A DNA stretch of 64,000 bases from Triatoma infestans (lineage: Eukaryota > Arthropoda > Insecta > Hemiptera > Reduviidae): contig JAAEAF010002539.1 of the NCBI GenBank assembly GCA_011037195.1, forward strand, positions 62,001 to 126,000, in the 5' to 3' direction. Both the position numbers and the translations under genes were made by a program. Below, in pieces: positions 48,160 through 57,814 of the stretch; the first letter of the stretch is position 1, and the number at the start of each line of letters is the position of its first letter. The notes under the pieces are model-generated. The model ran no database searches. It had not been told where the DNA came from and saw only the letters and a list, made by a program, of their open reading frames with translations.

Positions 48160-48610
48160 CTTCGCCTTCTTAATCAGGCCTAGCAAAGCTGAAAGTGGCT
48201 CTGTCATGAAGCTCGTGGCTTCGGGATTGCTAGCACCCAGTTGAAGAAACCTTGTCCTCGCCAAGCTGGCACACACACAAAGGACGTGTGCCGGGGTTTC
48301 CTCCTCGGCCCTGCAGAAACGGCATAAAGCTAGTACTGCTAGTACTTAATTGGTATTCAGGCACCCTCGATGCCCTGTTAGTAGACCCACTATTATCCTT
48401 ATATCTCTTCGGCTATGGCTCAGTAGAACCCTGGTGAATGTAGGTAAATGTCTTAACAAAGAATTTAGCCTGCCTCTGCCCTGGCGTTGTTTCCCTCCAT
48501 CACAGATGCTGGTCTTCTATCCGTTCCTTGATAGAAGCGTGAATGAGGCTCCTGGGCAACCGCAGAAGGGCTCCGGGCGTATAAAGGTATACTTCGAGAT
48601 ATATTATGTT
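48160..48610 (-). mobile_element. LINE C-terminal fragment (zinc-knuckle end), frameshifted
   Basis: Minus strand reads RDIRIIVGLLTGHRGCLNTN, then RFCRAEEETPAHVLCVCASL, then ARTRFLQLGASNPEAT and ALLGLIKKAKLS. The TGH(R/C)xLNxHL block followed by C-x2-C...H-x3-C is the usual end of RNase H-bearing insect LINE ORF2. Several shifts; non-functional. Confidence 0.75.
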
Positions 48611-48710
48611 AATAAAATATTTATTTTGAAAGGTGCCATTTAAATGGGGGAGGGGAATTTACTATATTTTCTTTAAAGAATTTTCGTAAATAACTAAATT
48701 TTTTTTACTG

Positions 48711-48803
48711 ATCCCAAATTTCTGATCGGTAGTGTATATATATAAAGGGGCGGCAAATTGTCTTTTTGTCCGGGGCGACGTAACCGCTAGAGCGAGCGCT
48801 GCA
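48711..48803 (+). repeat. Dispersed repeat, copy 1
   Basis: 'gatcccaaatttctgatcgg' and 'tgtctttttgtccggggcg' with 'cgctagagcgagcgctgc' match 55004-55101 closely. Confidence 0.6.
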
Positions 48804-48814
48804 ACTGGCCATAG

Positions 48815-48830
48815 AAGTGCAAAGGCTTAA
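48815..48830. repeat. Target-site duplication, left copy
   Basis: aagtgcaaaggcttaa, repeated exactly at 51992-52007 beyond the LINE poly(A). Confidence 0.9.
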
Positions 48831-49267
48831 TTATAATTAGAGTTGGCATTATGACTGCACCTTCTCAGGGATGTTACACTAGGCGTTCTAAGTAGAAACT
48901 AGATCAAGCGAATTGGGATGAGTACCGTAAACTAATGGACGCAAATATCTGTAATCTAAAATTCGATACAAATGATCCCGCTGGAATGTAAAATTCTTTT
49001 GTACAATCAATAAATTCAGCCGCAGAAAAATCTATCCCTTGTTTCGAAGCCTATCATGGCACCAAACATAGAACTCCACGACCTTGGTGGGACGAGGAGT
49101 CTACAAAAGCCCGTCTGGAAAACATTGCGGCTTTAGAACTTTTTAGAAAACAACCTACCCTAATTAACTTTCTGAACAGTAAAAAATTCACAGCTAAATG
49201 TCGCAGAATTTATAAAATTAAAAAGCGAGCAAAATGGATTCAGTTTTGTGGCGAATTCAATATAAAT

Positions 49268-49705
49268 ATGCCTACAAAACGTATATGGGAAAATATAAAA
49301 GCTCTGAAAGTAGGTTACAAAGATACTAGCCCACTTCCTACCAATTCTAACTGGATCTCGGACTTTATACAAAACCTAACTCCTGATTATATTCCTCAAT
49401 TTATACCGATATACCACTCAAACCAATTGACTCATAAACTGGATGAACCATTTACCATGGATGAACTCAACTACGCCCTCAAAACAAATACTAATACTTC
49501 TCCTGTTCTTGACGGAATACACTATGCCATGCTACAGCAGTTATCCATTAACAGCAAAGCAGCCTTTCTGCAGATGATTAATAATGTTTGGATGAACTAC
49601 ACCTTTATTAAAGATTGGTGCACTCACCTTATAATTCCACTTCTTAAACCTGGCAAAGACCCCCAACTCTGGCATATCGCCCCATTACCTTGTCATCTTG
49701 TGTAG
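49268..49705 (+). pseudogene. LINE ORF2 segment: RT N-terminal region
   Basis: Open segment with KRIWENIKALKVGYKDTSPL and LIIPLLKPGKDPQ (reverse-transcriptase motifs 0-1). The frame is lost just after KPGKDPQL, near 49670. The next frame resumes with YRPITLSSCVGKTLE. Confidence 0.85.
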
Positions 49706-50040
49706 GAAAAACCCTTGAACGTATGATGAAAATGAGACTGGATTGGTGGATAGAATCTGAAGGTCTGCTCCCAAAATACCAACATGGATTCAGAACAGGT
49801 CGGGGGGCGGTGGATTCTCTTGCGACTTTCATTGCGGATATCAACATCAGCAACTCTAATAATAACTATCTTCTTGCTGTTGGAATTGATTTACAAAATG
49901 CTTTTAATAACGTCAACATCAGCATTCTAGTTAGTAAAATGTATGAGTTGTGCATACCTCGCAGATTAATATTAAATATAATTAATTTTATACAAGAAAG
50001 ATCTATAACAGTGGAATTCGGGGTAATCATCTGGGACCTC
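49673..50040 (+). pseudogene. LINE ORF2 segment: RT palm, first half
   Basis: YRPITLSSCVGKTLERMM, YQHGFRTGRGAVDSLATF and LLAVGIDLQNAFNNVN (catalytic Asp of motif A). The frame breaks in a G run at 50020-50023. Confidence 0.85.
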
Positions 50041-50620
50041 GTCTAACTGGTATTGGACTTCCTCAAGGAGCTGTATTAAGCCCGATTCTTTTCAATCTCT
50101 ATACTGAGAACCTCTCCCAGGTTATTAGACGGAATATCAATATCCAGCAGTTTGCAGATGACATTATTTTATATTGTGAAGCTAAATCTGCCTCAGAAGC
50201 TCGGAACAAATTACACTTAGCTATGAAGAAGTTTTCTAACTGGTGTTTTCAAAATGGATTTACAATCTCTCAAGATAAAACCAAAGCAATTATGTTTATC
50301 AGGCACAGAAAATACAATATCCCTCACAGAGTTAAGCTAGGAAATTTCCAAATCGAGCTAGTGAATTGTATAAAGTTATTGGGCATTTACATTGATCATA
50401 AGCTACTCTGGAAGACCCAGATTAACAATCTGATAGGTAGATGTGAAAGTTCATTAAACATAATCAGATGTATCATGCACTATAGTTATGGCGCGGACAT
50501 TAAAACATCTCTGATGCTGTATAAGCAACTAATTCTATCAAGATTGGACTATGGATCAATTTTGTATGGGGATGCATCCCCAGTACAGCTTGGCAAAGTA
50601 GAGATAAATCATACAGATGT
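50024..50620 (+). pseudogene. LINE ORF2 segment: RT palm second half and thumb
   Basis: TGIGLPQGAVLSPILFNLY, QFADDIILYC (catalytic box, about 50150-50180), FQNGFTISQDKTKAIMF, LLGIYIDHKLLW and LILSRLDYGSILYGDAS. Confidence 0.88.
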
Positions 50621-51060
50621 TGTCTCGGTGCCATGCGATCTACTCCTACAAATGCTTTGTTGGTTGAGGCTAAGGAGCTCCCATTGCACCTGCGCCGGAA
50701 GCTACTAGCGGTTCGCTATCTCGCCGATCGGGTCACTAACCGATCCTTCTCTATAACTAATAAAATCACATATCTGTCCACCCGAGTGCTAACTGAACAA
50801 TACTGGTCCCGAAGAAGATCTCCATTGATAGTTGACTGTTTCTGCAAACTATCCAACCTAATCAACACCTTACCTAAACTCGACAAACTCCCTTTTTACC
50901 TCTACAATATGCTTTATCCATCTCAGAAAACAGTAACAATTGTCATATCAACTTTTACAAACATGATCCTGAACTTTCTAATGCTATTAATGCTAAATTG
51001 TTATTTGAAAAACTTGAGCGCTACTTTCCTAATTCACGGTATATTTATACAGATGGAGCC
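50615..51060 (+). pseudogene. LINE ORF2 segment: connection domain and start of RNase H
   Basis: LVEAKELPLHLRRKLLAVRY continues to about 50938. The frame then changes and resumes as YFPNSRYIYTDGARNSNG, the first RNase H strand with its catalytic Asp. Confidence 0.8.
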
Positions 51061-51126
51061 AGAAACAGTAATGGTGTGGGTTGCGCCTTTTATGACCCCT
51101 AACATAACAAGAAAGGTCAATTTAAG

Positions 51127-51825
51127 ATGAAAGATTTCACGTCCAGCTTCAGCGCGGAACTTATAGCCGTTAGAGAAGCTGTAAAGTATGCGACGGAAAT
51201 CATGCAAACTGATACAGCGGACAATATAATTATATTATCGGACAACAAAGCTACCGTAACTAAATTGCGTTACCCAGGGAGTCACTCCTGTTCTATTGTC
51301 CTTGAAATCGTTAATTTAATAAATTCTGTCTCCCGTAAGAAAATCCATATTTTATGGATAAAGGGTCACGCCTCAGTAATGGGTAATGAAGTGGCTGATC
51401 GCTTAGCCAAGGAGGCTGCTATGGTAGGTGCAAATTGCGAGTATCCTTGCCTCATTGGGGATGTCAAAATATTTAAAAAAAAAACATCTTATCAAGAATG
51501 GCAAATTGAGTACGATAAGAGTAAAGAAATCAAAGCCCGTTACTATTCAACTATTCAGCCTAACATACCGATCAGACCATGGTACCATATGGAAAACGAG
51601 CCCCGACATTTTTATACAGCAATAATCCGCTTAAGAACGGGACATAATAGAGCACCAAACCATATGTATAGAATAGGCTTACAAGAGAGGCTGGAATGCC
51701 GGTGTGGCGAGAGGGACAGTCCTGATGCCAACCATCTACTGCTAGATTGTGTATATACCAACAATGGTAGGGATAAAATTTGGGATGTAATCCTAGAAAA
51801 AGGAATAGACCTACCTACCGACTAA
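51127..51825 (+). pseudogene. LINE ORF2 segment: RNase H and zinc knuckle
   Basis: 232 codons open to the natural stop. Contains FSAELIAVREAVKYA (catalytic Glu), NIIILSDNKATVTKL (Asp), HILWIKGHASVMGNEVADRL (His and final Asp), LRTGHNRAPNHMYRIGL and the CxC...H...C knuckle. The catalytic set is complete once the YTDG Asp in the preceding segment is counted. Confidence 0.9.
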
Positions 51826-51991
51826 CCTACAGATATTATTAGTAAATGGTGATAAAGATGTGATGAAAACAATATACACCCACATAAAAAATAATTCAGT
51901 ATTAATTTAATAGAGTTGATCACTAATATATATATAGAATGAGTGGCTAATCTGCAAGTTCAGAAGGTCAAAAAAAAAAGAAAAAAAAAAA

Positions 51992-52007
51992 AAGTGCAAA
52001 GGCTTAA
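51992..52007. repeat. Target-site duplication, right copy
   Basis: Exact match to 48815-48830, immediately after the LINE poly(A) tract (about 51970-51991). Confidence 0.9.
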
Positions 52008-52084
52008 CTTTGCAAACAACTTAAGAACAAAACTAGTTAATTCATTCAATTTGCTAGAATTTACCTTTTTGCATTGCACATAGG

Positions 52085-52320
52085 CAAAATCCATCCGACA
52101 GTGCGAATTTACTGAATGCTTTTTTTTTTTTTCACTTTTTCGTGATTTTCTCGAAATTGGCTGCAACTATTTCTTTAAACGTTGAATACTATCTATAATA
52201 TAAATTCTTATCATTTTTATTTGCCACATTTCTCTGAAGAAACAATAGCAATATGCTTCTCTATAAAGTATCACTAAAATAACTGATTAGCAATATGCTT
52301 TTCTATAAAGTACCCATAAA
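52085..52320 (+). repeat. Family-H repeat fragment
   Basis: Matches module sequence: 'cgtgattttctcgaaattggctgcaac', 'tatttgccacatttctctgaa' and 'cttctctataaagtatca'. A second piece, 53385-53560, carries the opposite end ('gaaacactcacacaaatttctctttctccag'). Confidence 0.5.
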
Positions 52321-52329
52321 TAACTTATG

Positions 52330-54300
52330 ACTGATGAAGTCCCAAAAATAAAACTTTTGAGACAAACAAATATTGCGAAAAAAAAAATTCAAAAGGTTGT
52401 ATAAGAAAAAAAATTATGTTCCTAATCAAAATGATGCTCCGTTGACAAAGACTGCATTTTCCATCTTAATCTAGTTTGACATCCCTAAATTTATTTAGTC
52501 TACTGCCGCGATTTAGGAAAAAGAAAAAGAATCTTTATAAATTACATGCATTACAGTTAAATAAAGGAGGTGAGGATTATACTATTTACCTAAATAAGAT
52601 TGCCTTGTATGATAGCAAGCTCTCTATCAATCCAGTATTAATGCTTGTGACGCAATTTGCAGGACAATTTAAGTCTCGGGATAGAACACCCTTCACAATT
52701 ATTTGGAAGATATTTTAAATCGGTATTAAATATAATAAATACATGTAACCTGATAAGAGAGAAAATAACTTAATTAATTTTAGGGTCACAATTAGTCCCC
52801 TTTAACAAATAATTGAATAATTAATAAAAGACATAAAAAAAGATAGAGCTAAGGAACAAATATAAAATTTTTGTTTTTTTCTAACTGCTTTAAGAATGTA
52901 ATTGTTGTAGATGAAGTTTATACTAAAAAATTAGGACTGTATTCTTATAAAACAACAGAAAAAGAAAATACAAATTTTACTTTTTAGTTGAAATAAAAAA
53001 AGAAAAATAGTTAAAAATGAATAAAATTAACGTTTCTGAATTAACCGCCAGGTAACAGCACCTACTTAAACTAGAATTTGTAGTAGTTCAAATAATTGCC
53101 GCTAGAAAGCATAAGCTTCCAGATATACAGAATTGTAGTTCCAAAATTTGCCACCCCGATCACAGCGCCATCCTGTGATGTAAACATTTTTCAACAGTTT
53201 AATGAAAGGGTCGGGAAGTTAGCGTAATGGACTCCCAAAAAACCAAGGAAGTAGTGACACCTAGTGACAAACTATAGAACCATAGATAAAATTGATTTCT
53301 CAGTAGGTGTTGTTATCTGGTGGCCATTTTTATAACTACAAATATACTAATTTTAATTAGTTACTTTATTAATTAGAAAACAAAAAAAATTTGGAGTGAA
53401 ACACTCACACAAATTTCTCTTTCTCCAGTTTTCAAAATTGTAACCGACAAAATTTATAGTTAGTATAACAAATTTAATAAAATTCGTCGATGTTTTTATG
53501 GAGAAAATCACAAAAACTGGAAAAATTACTTAGATTTACATTATAATTGAAAAAAAATAGCGTAGCGTACACTTCATTTTTAAACTAGAAATAAATGAAT
53601 ATATTAATTATATCAATAAAATTCAAATATTTATTTATCTTTTTTCTACATTATATTTCTTTCGCAAGCTATTAAGATAATTCTTGGCATATTATTTGCC
53701 AAGATATTTTTCTGGAATAATGCTTGATATGATATTTTTCCCTTCTTTCTTTCATGAGAGCGTTCAGATTTTTTACATTTGTTTTTCAGCTAGAAGCTAT
53801 AGAGGGCTGGGATTCTTAATATTATCGTATGTAATAACTTAGATACAATGTTAAAATGAGAATTTTAAGACTATTGAAGGATAGATTCAAATAGCAATCC
53901 ATCCTATATAATCATTATTTTTATAAGCATTTATATGTAACTACCAAGATACAGTTCAAGAACTTTTATCTAAATCTTGTCAATAAAATTTACGGGCTAA
54001 TTTCATTTGTTGGTATTTGATTGAATATTGTATTTGATATATTTTTGAAAGCAGCTTCAAAATCTCTTGAAATGGCTGGTCCAATTGCTTGAAACATTTC
54101 TTGAGAAATTTCATTCAATATTTTTATTTATTTATTGCCTAAAGAAACTATACATTTCTATAGCAAGAGACTGACCTCTGCTGAAAGCTGAACAAAAAAT
54201 ACAAACGTTACAAGAAGAAACATTACAGCTTAATCTTCAAAGTAATAAAATTATATTAAATACTTGATTAATAAAGTAGATAGTAACAATGATTTAAATA
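52330..54300. other. AT-rich intergenic stretch
   Basis: Apart from the family-H piece at 53385-53560, nothing recognised. Confidence 0.4.
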
Positions 54301-54309
54301 GACATTACT

Positions 54310-55005
54310 CATTTATACAAATTATTTTAGGGAAGGAGTTTGAGGGATCTCCTCGTAGGCATTAAATAATACTTTTACAACTATGTATATCTTTCCTCCA
54401 AAGCCTCAGAGATAAAATAAAATAAGTGGTATAACTTTTCTTTATTTTCTATATCTAGTAAATTAGCAAGAACATAAGAACTGTGTGTGGTAAATACTAT
54501 TTAACAACCTCCTTCTCAAATATTTATAATAAGAGCATTCCAAAATAAAGTGCATAATATTGTCATTTTTGCCCACCGCACAGATAAAGCAACTCTTTTA
54601 GGATCAAATAAATGGGCTATTCCATTATAAATAATCCTGGGGTGACGATCACTAGCTACTCTAATTTGAGCTATCAATCTGGTTTTAATGATATTGCACA
54701 AAATATTTACATATGAACTTAGCTAAGGGATATATCAATCTATAGTGGATGTTATACCAGAACCATCCAAAAGCTTCACAAGTCTTCTATAGCATATTTT
54801 CAGAGGTGAGCTGTTTTACATCGATAAAATCTTCAGCCAGAATCTTATAGATTTATTCAAAATCTTGGTTTTCACTTGCCGTCATTCAACATCCAGCGAA
54901 AGAAACTATTGGGGACTTGTCGTGGCAGATTTAAGAGCAACTTTAAGAATATCAATTGGACACGATCAACTATAATGAAGAAGTTCAAGGCCCAATTTTT
55001 TAATT
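54310..55005 (-). mobile_element. Decayed LINE 3' fragment
   Basis: Minus strand, broken frames: VQLIFLKLLLNLPRQVPNSF (about 54990-54900), AQIRVASDRHPRIIYNGIAH (about 54680-54610) and CAVGKNDNIMHFILECSYYK (about 54585-54525), a C...H...C knuckle as in LINE ORF2 C termini. The latter needs a frameshift after PKR. No TSD was found. It is a different lineage from the insertion at 48.8 kb. Confidence 0.7.
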
Positions 55006-55101
55006 GATCCCAAACTTCTGATGGGTAGTGTATATATTCATAAGGGGGGAGCAATTTGTCTTTTTGTCCGGGGCGACGTAATCGCTAGAGCGAGCGCTGC
55101 C
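55004..55101 (+). repeat. Dispersed repeat, copy 2
   Basis: Close match to 48711-48803, including 'gtccggggcgacgtaa' and 'cgctagagcgagcgctgc'. The class is unknown. Confidence 0.6.
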
Positions 55102-55135
55102 ACCAAACGGAAGGTAAAGTACGTCTAATTTAAAA

Positions 55136-55745
55136 AAAATGTAATGTGAAACACTCACACAACTTTCTCTTAATCCAGTTTTCAAAATTGTAATTAATAA
55201 ATTTTATAGTTAGTATATCAAATTTAATGAAATTTGTCACTGTTTTTATGGAGAAAATCGCGAAAAATGAAAAAACTTAAGTAAAAGCGCACTTCTGGTT
55301 TCCTAATTTTCTTGAAACTCGGAATTTTGGCCATCTAATTAATTTGGTTTGAATGGTATAATTGTACAATCGAGAGCACTTTAACCCCACTCCTCCCCAA
55401 AAATGCTCTTAAATGAATTTTCCCTGACAAATGTTTTAAATAAATATTGTAGATTTTTGTTTGTTTAGTTGATATATGAAGTTTGAAGAAATTGCAAGAA
55501 AGTGAAAAAAACATTCAGTAAAGTGGCACTTGCGGTTGAGGTATATTTGCAGATCACCTACTGTGATATCTAAATAGAAGATCGGGTTTTTGAGCTGTTC
55601 AAGTACACATATACAGACCATTTTCTAAAAACTATATTTTTGGACTCAGGGGACCTTAAAACGCACATTTCCGGTGAAAACTGGATATAGAAAATTTGGC
55701 ACAATATCAATACTTATTCTTGTAGGAATAAGAAAAAGTAAAAAT
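55136..55745 (+). repeat. Family-H repeat, near full-length single-module copy
   Basis: Starts 'gtgaaacactcacacaactt', passes through the 'gcacttctggtttcc', 'aaatgaattttccctgaca' and 'ttccggtgaaaactgg' blocks, and ends 'acttattcttgtaggaataagaaaaagtaa'. Both hairpin ends are recognisable and only one ~300-bp module is present. Confidence 0.6.
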
Positions 55746-56184
55746 AGCAAATATCCCCTAGGACTCCAATGAATGAATTATTTACTTCAGGGATCTTATC
55801 CCTGCTTATTTATCAAAGTAATACTAAGAACGACCAATAGAATCATTCACTTTAACATGAAGAACCTAACGGCTACAATTACAACACACACAGATATAGG
55901 TCCAGCAGAGGTAATAGATGTTTTTTGGTAATAGTCTTATTGCAGCGCGTGGATTAAGGCGTTAAACACTTTTTCGTCTATTGTACTAATATTACGATTT
56001 GTATCAAAAGGTAAGAGTTCCGGAGCGATAGTGATCTCAGGTTTTCTTCTAAAATACTATTTCAAAATTCGTTCTGTTAATTAGTAATACAGTGGACAAG
56101 TTAAATGTGTTAAACAAAAATCAGTTGTGAAACACTCACAAACCTATTTCTTACTCCATAAATACAAATAATTATCACATTTGT

Positions 56185-56265
56185 TGTGGTGGTGCTTGGT
56201 TCCGCAGAGCTGTAAAGCATCAGAGAGAGATTTTCTGTGATAGCCTGCTTCATTTTCTTTGAAAT
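56185..56265 (-). repeat. Family-A Penelope-like fragment (3' block only)
   Basis: 'tggttccgcagagctg..aagcatcagag' followed by 'gattttctgtgatagcctgc' matches the reverse complement of 12111-12158 and the segment at 11630-11655. The ribozyme part is missing. Confidence 0.55.
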
Positions 56266-56339
56266 TATCATATGAAAATTATCACATTTTCTTTGAAATT
56301 GCATTATTTACAATATTTAGTGGGGCGGGCTATAAAAAA

Positions 56340-56925
56340 AAGAATGTAGGGATTGTATGGACTCAAAAACTTATTCTGTAAACTCACATTTCCGGTCAAC
56401 TAATTTTCTTCAAATGTGAAATTCAAACAATGCTTCTCATGTGTTTAAAATTATATAGGTAGTACTAGAGTGGCACTTCAGAGGAAAAGTATAACGCTAC
56501 TGTTCTCTCCAGATCACCCAAAAATCAAAATTTTGTAAATAAAAGTTGTAAATATTTATGTATATAGATAATATACGAAGTTTGAAAAAAAAATCGTTGG
56601 AGCTGTTTTTAATAAAATTAGGAAAAACTGACAAAACTATTTCCTAAAGATACGCTTCCAGATTATGGATTTTGCCAGAAATATTCGTGAGAAATGCGGT
56701 GGTAGTACCTAAACGGTATACCAAGTTTGAGCTTCCTGTTGCTATTCGTTTTGTAGATATTCATAACACACACATACAGACCATTCGCTACACACTTTTT
56801 TTTCGTATTCTGGGGACTAGAAGTAAGAGAAAATAAAAATTCCAAGTTTTGCGGAAAATCAGTCAATATAAATTGCAATATGAGAATGTCCATGTGAGTG
56901 TTTCACACCATTGTTTTTTATATAT
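56340..56925 (+). repeat. Family-H repeat, rearranged copy
   Basis: Contains 'ggcacttcagaggaaaagtat', 'taaaagttgtaaatatttatg', 'accaagtttgagcttcctg', 'cacacacatacagaccatt' and 'tgtgagtgtttcacacca' at its end (hairpin TGTGA/TCACA). Confidence 0.55.
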
Positions 56926-57100
56926 TACAATAAAAGAAATTAGAGATCATATTTGTTAGTAATTAAGTGATACGGAATAACTGGTAGTAACTAAGAATAA
57001 GTTCCAGTGATGCAAGTTGTAAACTAAAATTTATGATAGGGATGTCAAATAAAACTAACTTCAGAGACATTCTCCGTGGTAGCCTGCTTCATTTTGTGGT

Positions 57101-57138
57101 CATCGACCGGTTTCGGGAATTGCCCCATCTTCAGGATG
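57101..57138 (-). ncRNA. Minimal hammerhead-ribozyme-like motif (family A, left arm)
   Basis: Minus strand: stem I CATC (57138-57135), box CTGAAGA (57134-57128), one extra T, stem II GGGG/TCCC-type, GAAA (57114-57111), ACCGGT (57111-57106), cleavage-site C (57105), stem I GATG (57104-57101). All invariant hammerhead core positions are met. Stem III is only the self-complementary ACCGGT, which can pair between two molecules but not within one. Confidence 0.7.
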
Positions 57139-57186
57139 CGTTTTTCAGACAGCGTGACAACACAGACTTACACAGTCTGAAAAACG

Positions 57187-57224
57187 CATCCTGAAGATGA
57201 GGCAACTCCCGAAACCGGTCGATG
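57187..57224 (+). ncRNA. Minimal hammerhead-ribozyme-like motif (family A, right arm)
   Basis: CATC (57187-57190), CTGAAGA (57191-57197), one extra T, stem II region GAGGCAACTCCC, GAAA (57211-57214), ACCGGT (57214-57219), C (57220), GATG (57221-57224). Same architecture as the left arm. Stem II is slightly weaker because of the two substitutions. Confidence 0.68.
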
Positions 57225-57232
57225 TCCCAATA

Positions 57233-57806
57233 TGGCATCTTTTCGGACAATCAGGCGGCACTGAAGGCACTTGGGGCATTCAGAATTACTTCTTCCCTAG
57301 TCAGGGAATGTAGAGACTCCTTGGAGGCCTCCCGGTCGCGAGGCGAGAATGTCTCTGAGAGAATGGACTCGGAGAGAACATAATCGTCACTGGAGGCTAA
57401 GCACTGCGGCAAAACATGGCAAAATGGTCATGCCAGATTTGTGTAAAAAAACCAGAAAGACCCAGGGTTTAAGCAGGTATCAGATTTGTCTGATACCGGG
57501 CCTGTTTACAGGGCACGATAGGTTCAAGATACCTGCACAAGGTGGGATTGGTTGATTCGGAGCCCTTGTGTAGATTGTGTCAGAGGAGGAGGAGACGGCC
57601 TTTTACCTATTGTTTGATTGCGGTATGAGATCTTCGGCACGTTGAGACCGGGCGAAATCGTACTTCAAAAAGGACTGGTGGGGAAAGTCCTGGACCTCAT
57701 GAAGAGGAGAGGGTTCCTCTACTAGGTACTGAGGGGTTGGCGCAATGCTGCAGTGCCTGGCTTTGAGTCCTGTTAACGTCCCAAATGCGTGGTAAAAAAA
57801 AAAAAA
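57233..57806 (+). mobile_element. LINE RNase H/C-terminal fragment with poly(A), decayed
   Basis: Plus-strand frames read YGIFSDNQAALKALGAF and SSLVRECRDSLEASRSRGE (RNase H, third acidic residue region). Then LxTGxxRFKIPAQG, CVxCxxGGGDxLxPxxxxCG (knuckle relic) and VLDLMKRRGFL follow. It ends in an A run at 57794-57806. Stops and shifts throughout. The 5' end starts nine bases after the hammerhead palindrome. Confidence 0.7.
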
Positions 57807-57814
57807 ATTTAACT

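Larger units (their letters stand above)
48831..51991 (+). mobile_element. 5'-truncated RNase H-bearing LINE with poly(A) and 16-bp TSD
   Basis: A 3.16-kb insertion beginning in the linker after the lost endonuclease (PRPWWDEESTKARLEN, ANWDEYRKLM). Reverse transcriptase follows: LNYALKTNTNTSPVLDGIHY; CVGKTLERMMKMRLDWWIES with YQHGFRTGRGAVDSLA; GIDLQNAFNNVN; LPQGAVLSPILFNLY; and catalytic QFADDIILYC. Then come thumb sequence and RNase H with acidic residues at YTDGARNSNGVG, SAELIAVREAV, ILSDNKATV and the GHASVMGNEVAD block. The end is a CRCGERDSPDANHLLLDC knuckle. The reading frame shifts four times, at about 49670, 50030, 50610 and 50940-51040, always equivalent to loss of one base, plus stops at about 48990 and 51098. 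The domain order fits I/LOA/R1-type elements; exact clade not determined. Confidence 0.93.
57060..57224. repeat. Family-A Penelope-like inverted pair (perfect-core hammerhead palindrome)
   Basis: Arms 57101-57150 and 57175-57224 are reverse complements at 48 of 50 positions, with a 24-base spacer. The left copy extends to 57060 through the family block 'ggtagcctgcttcattttgtgg' and 'cagagacattctccgtgg'. Each arm carries a complete hammerhead-like core on the strand pointing away from the centre. Confidence 0.8.

Noticed and set aside
52476..52718. 80-codon plus-strand ORF
   Set aside because: Low-complexity start (RKKKKN), no homology recognised, no splice context; in AT-rich intergenic DNA.
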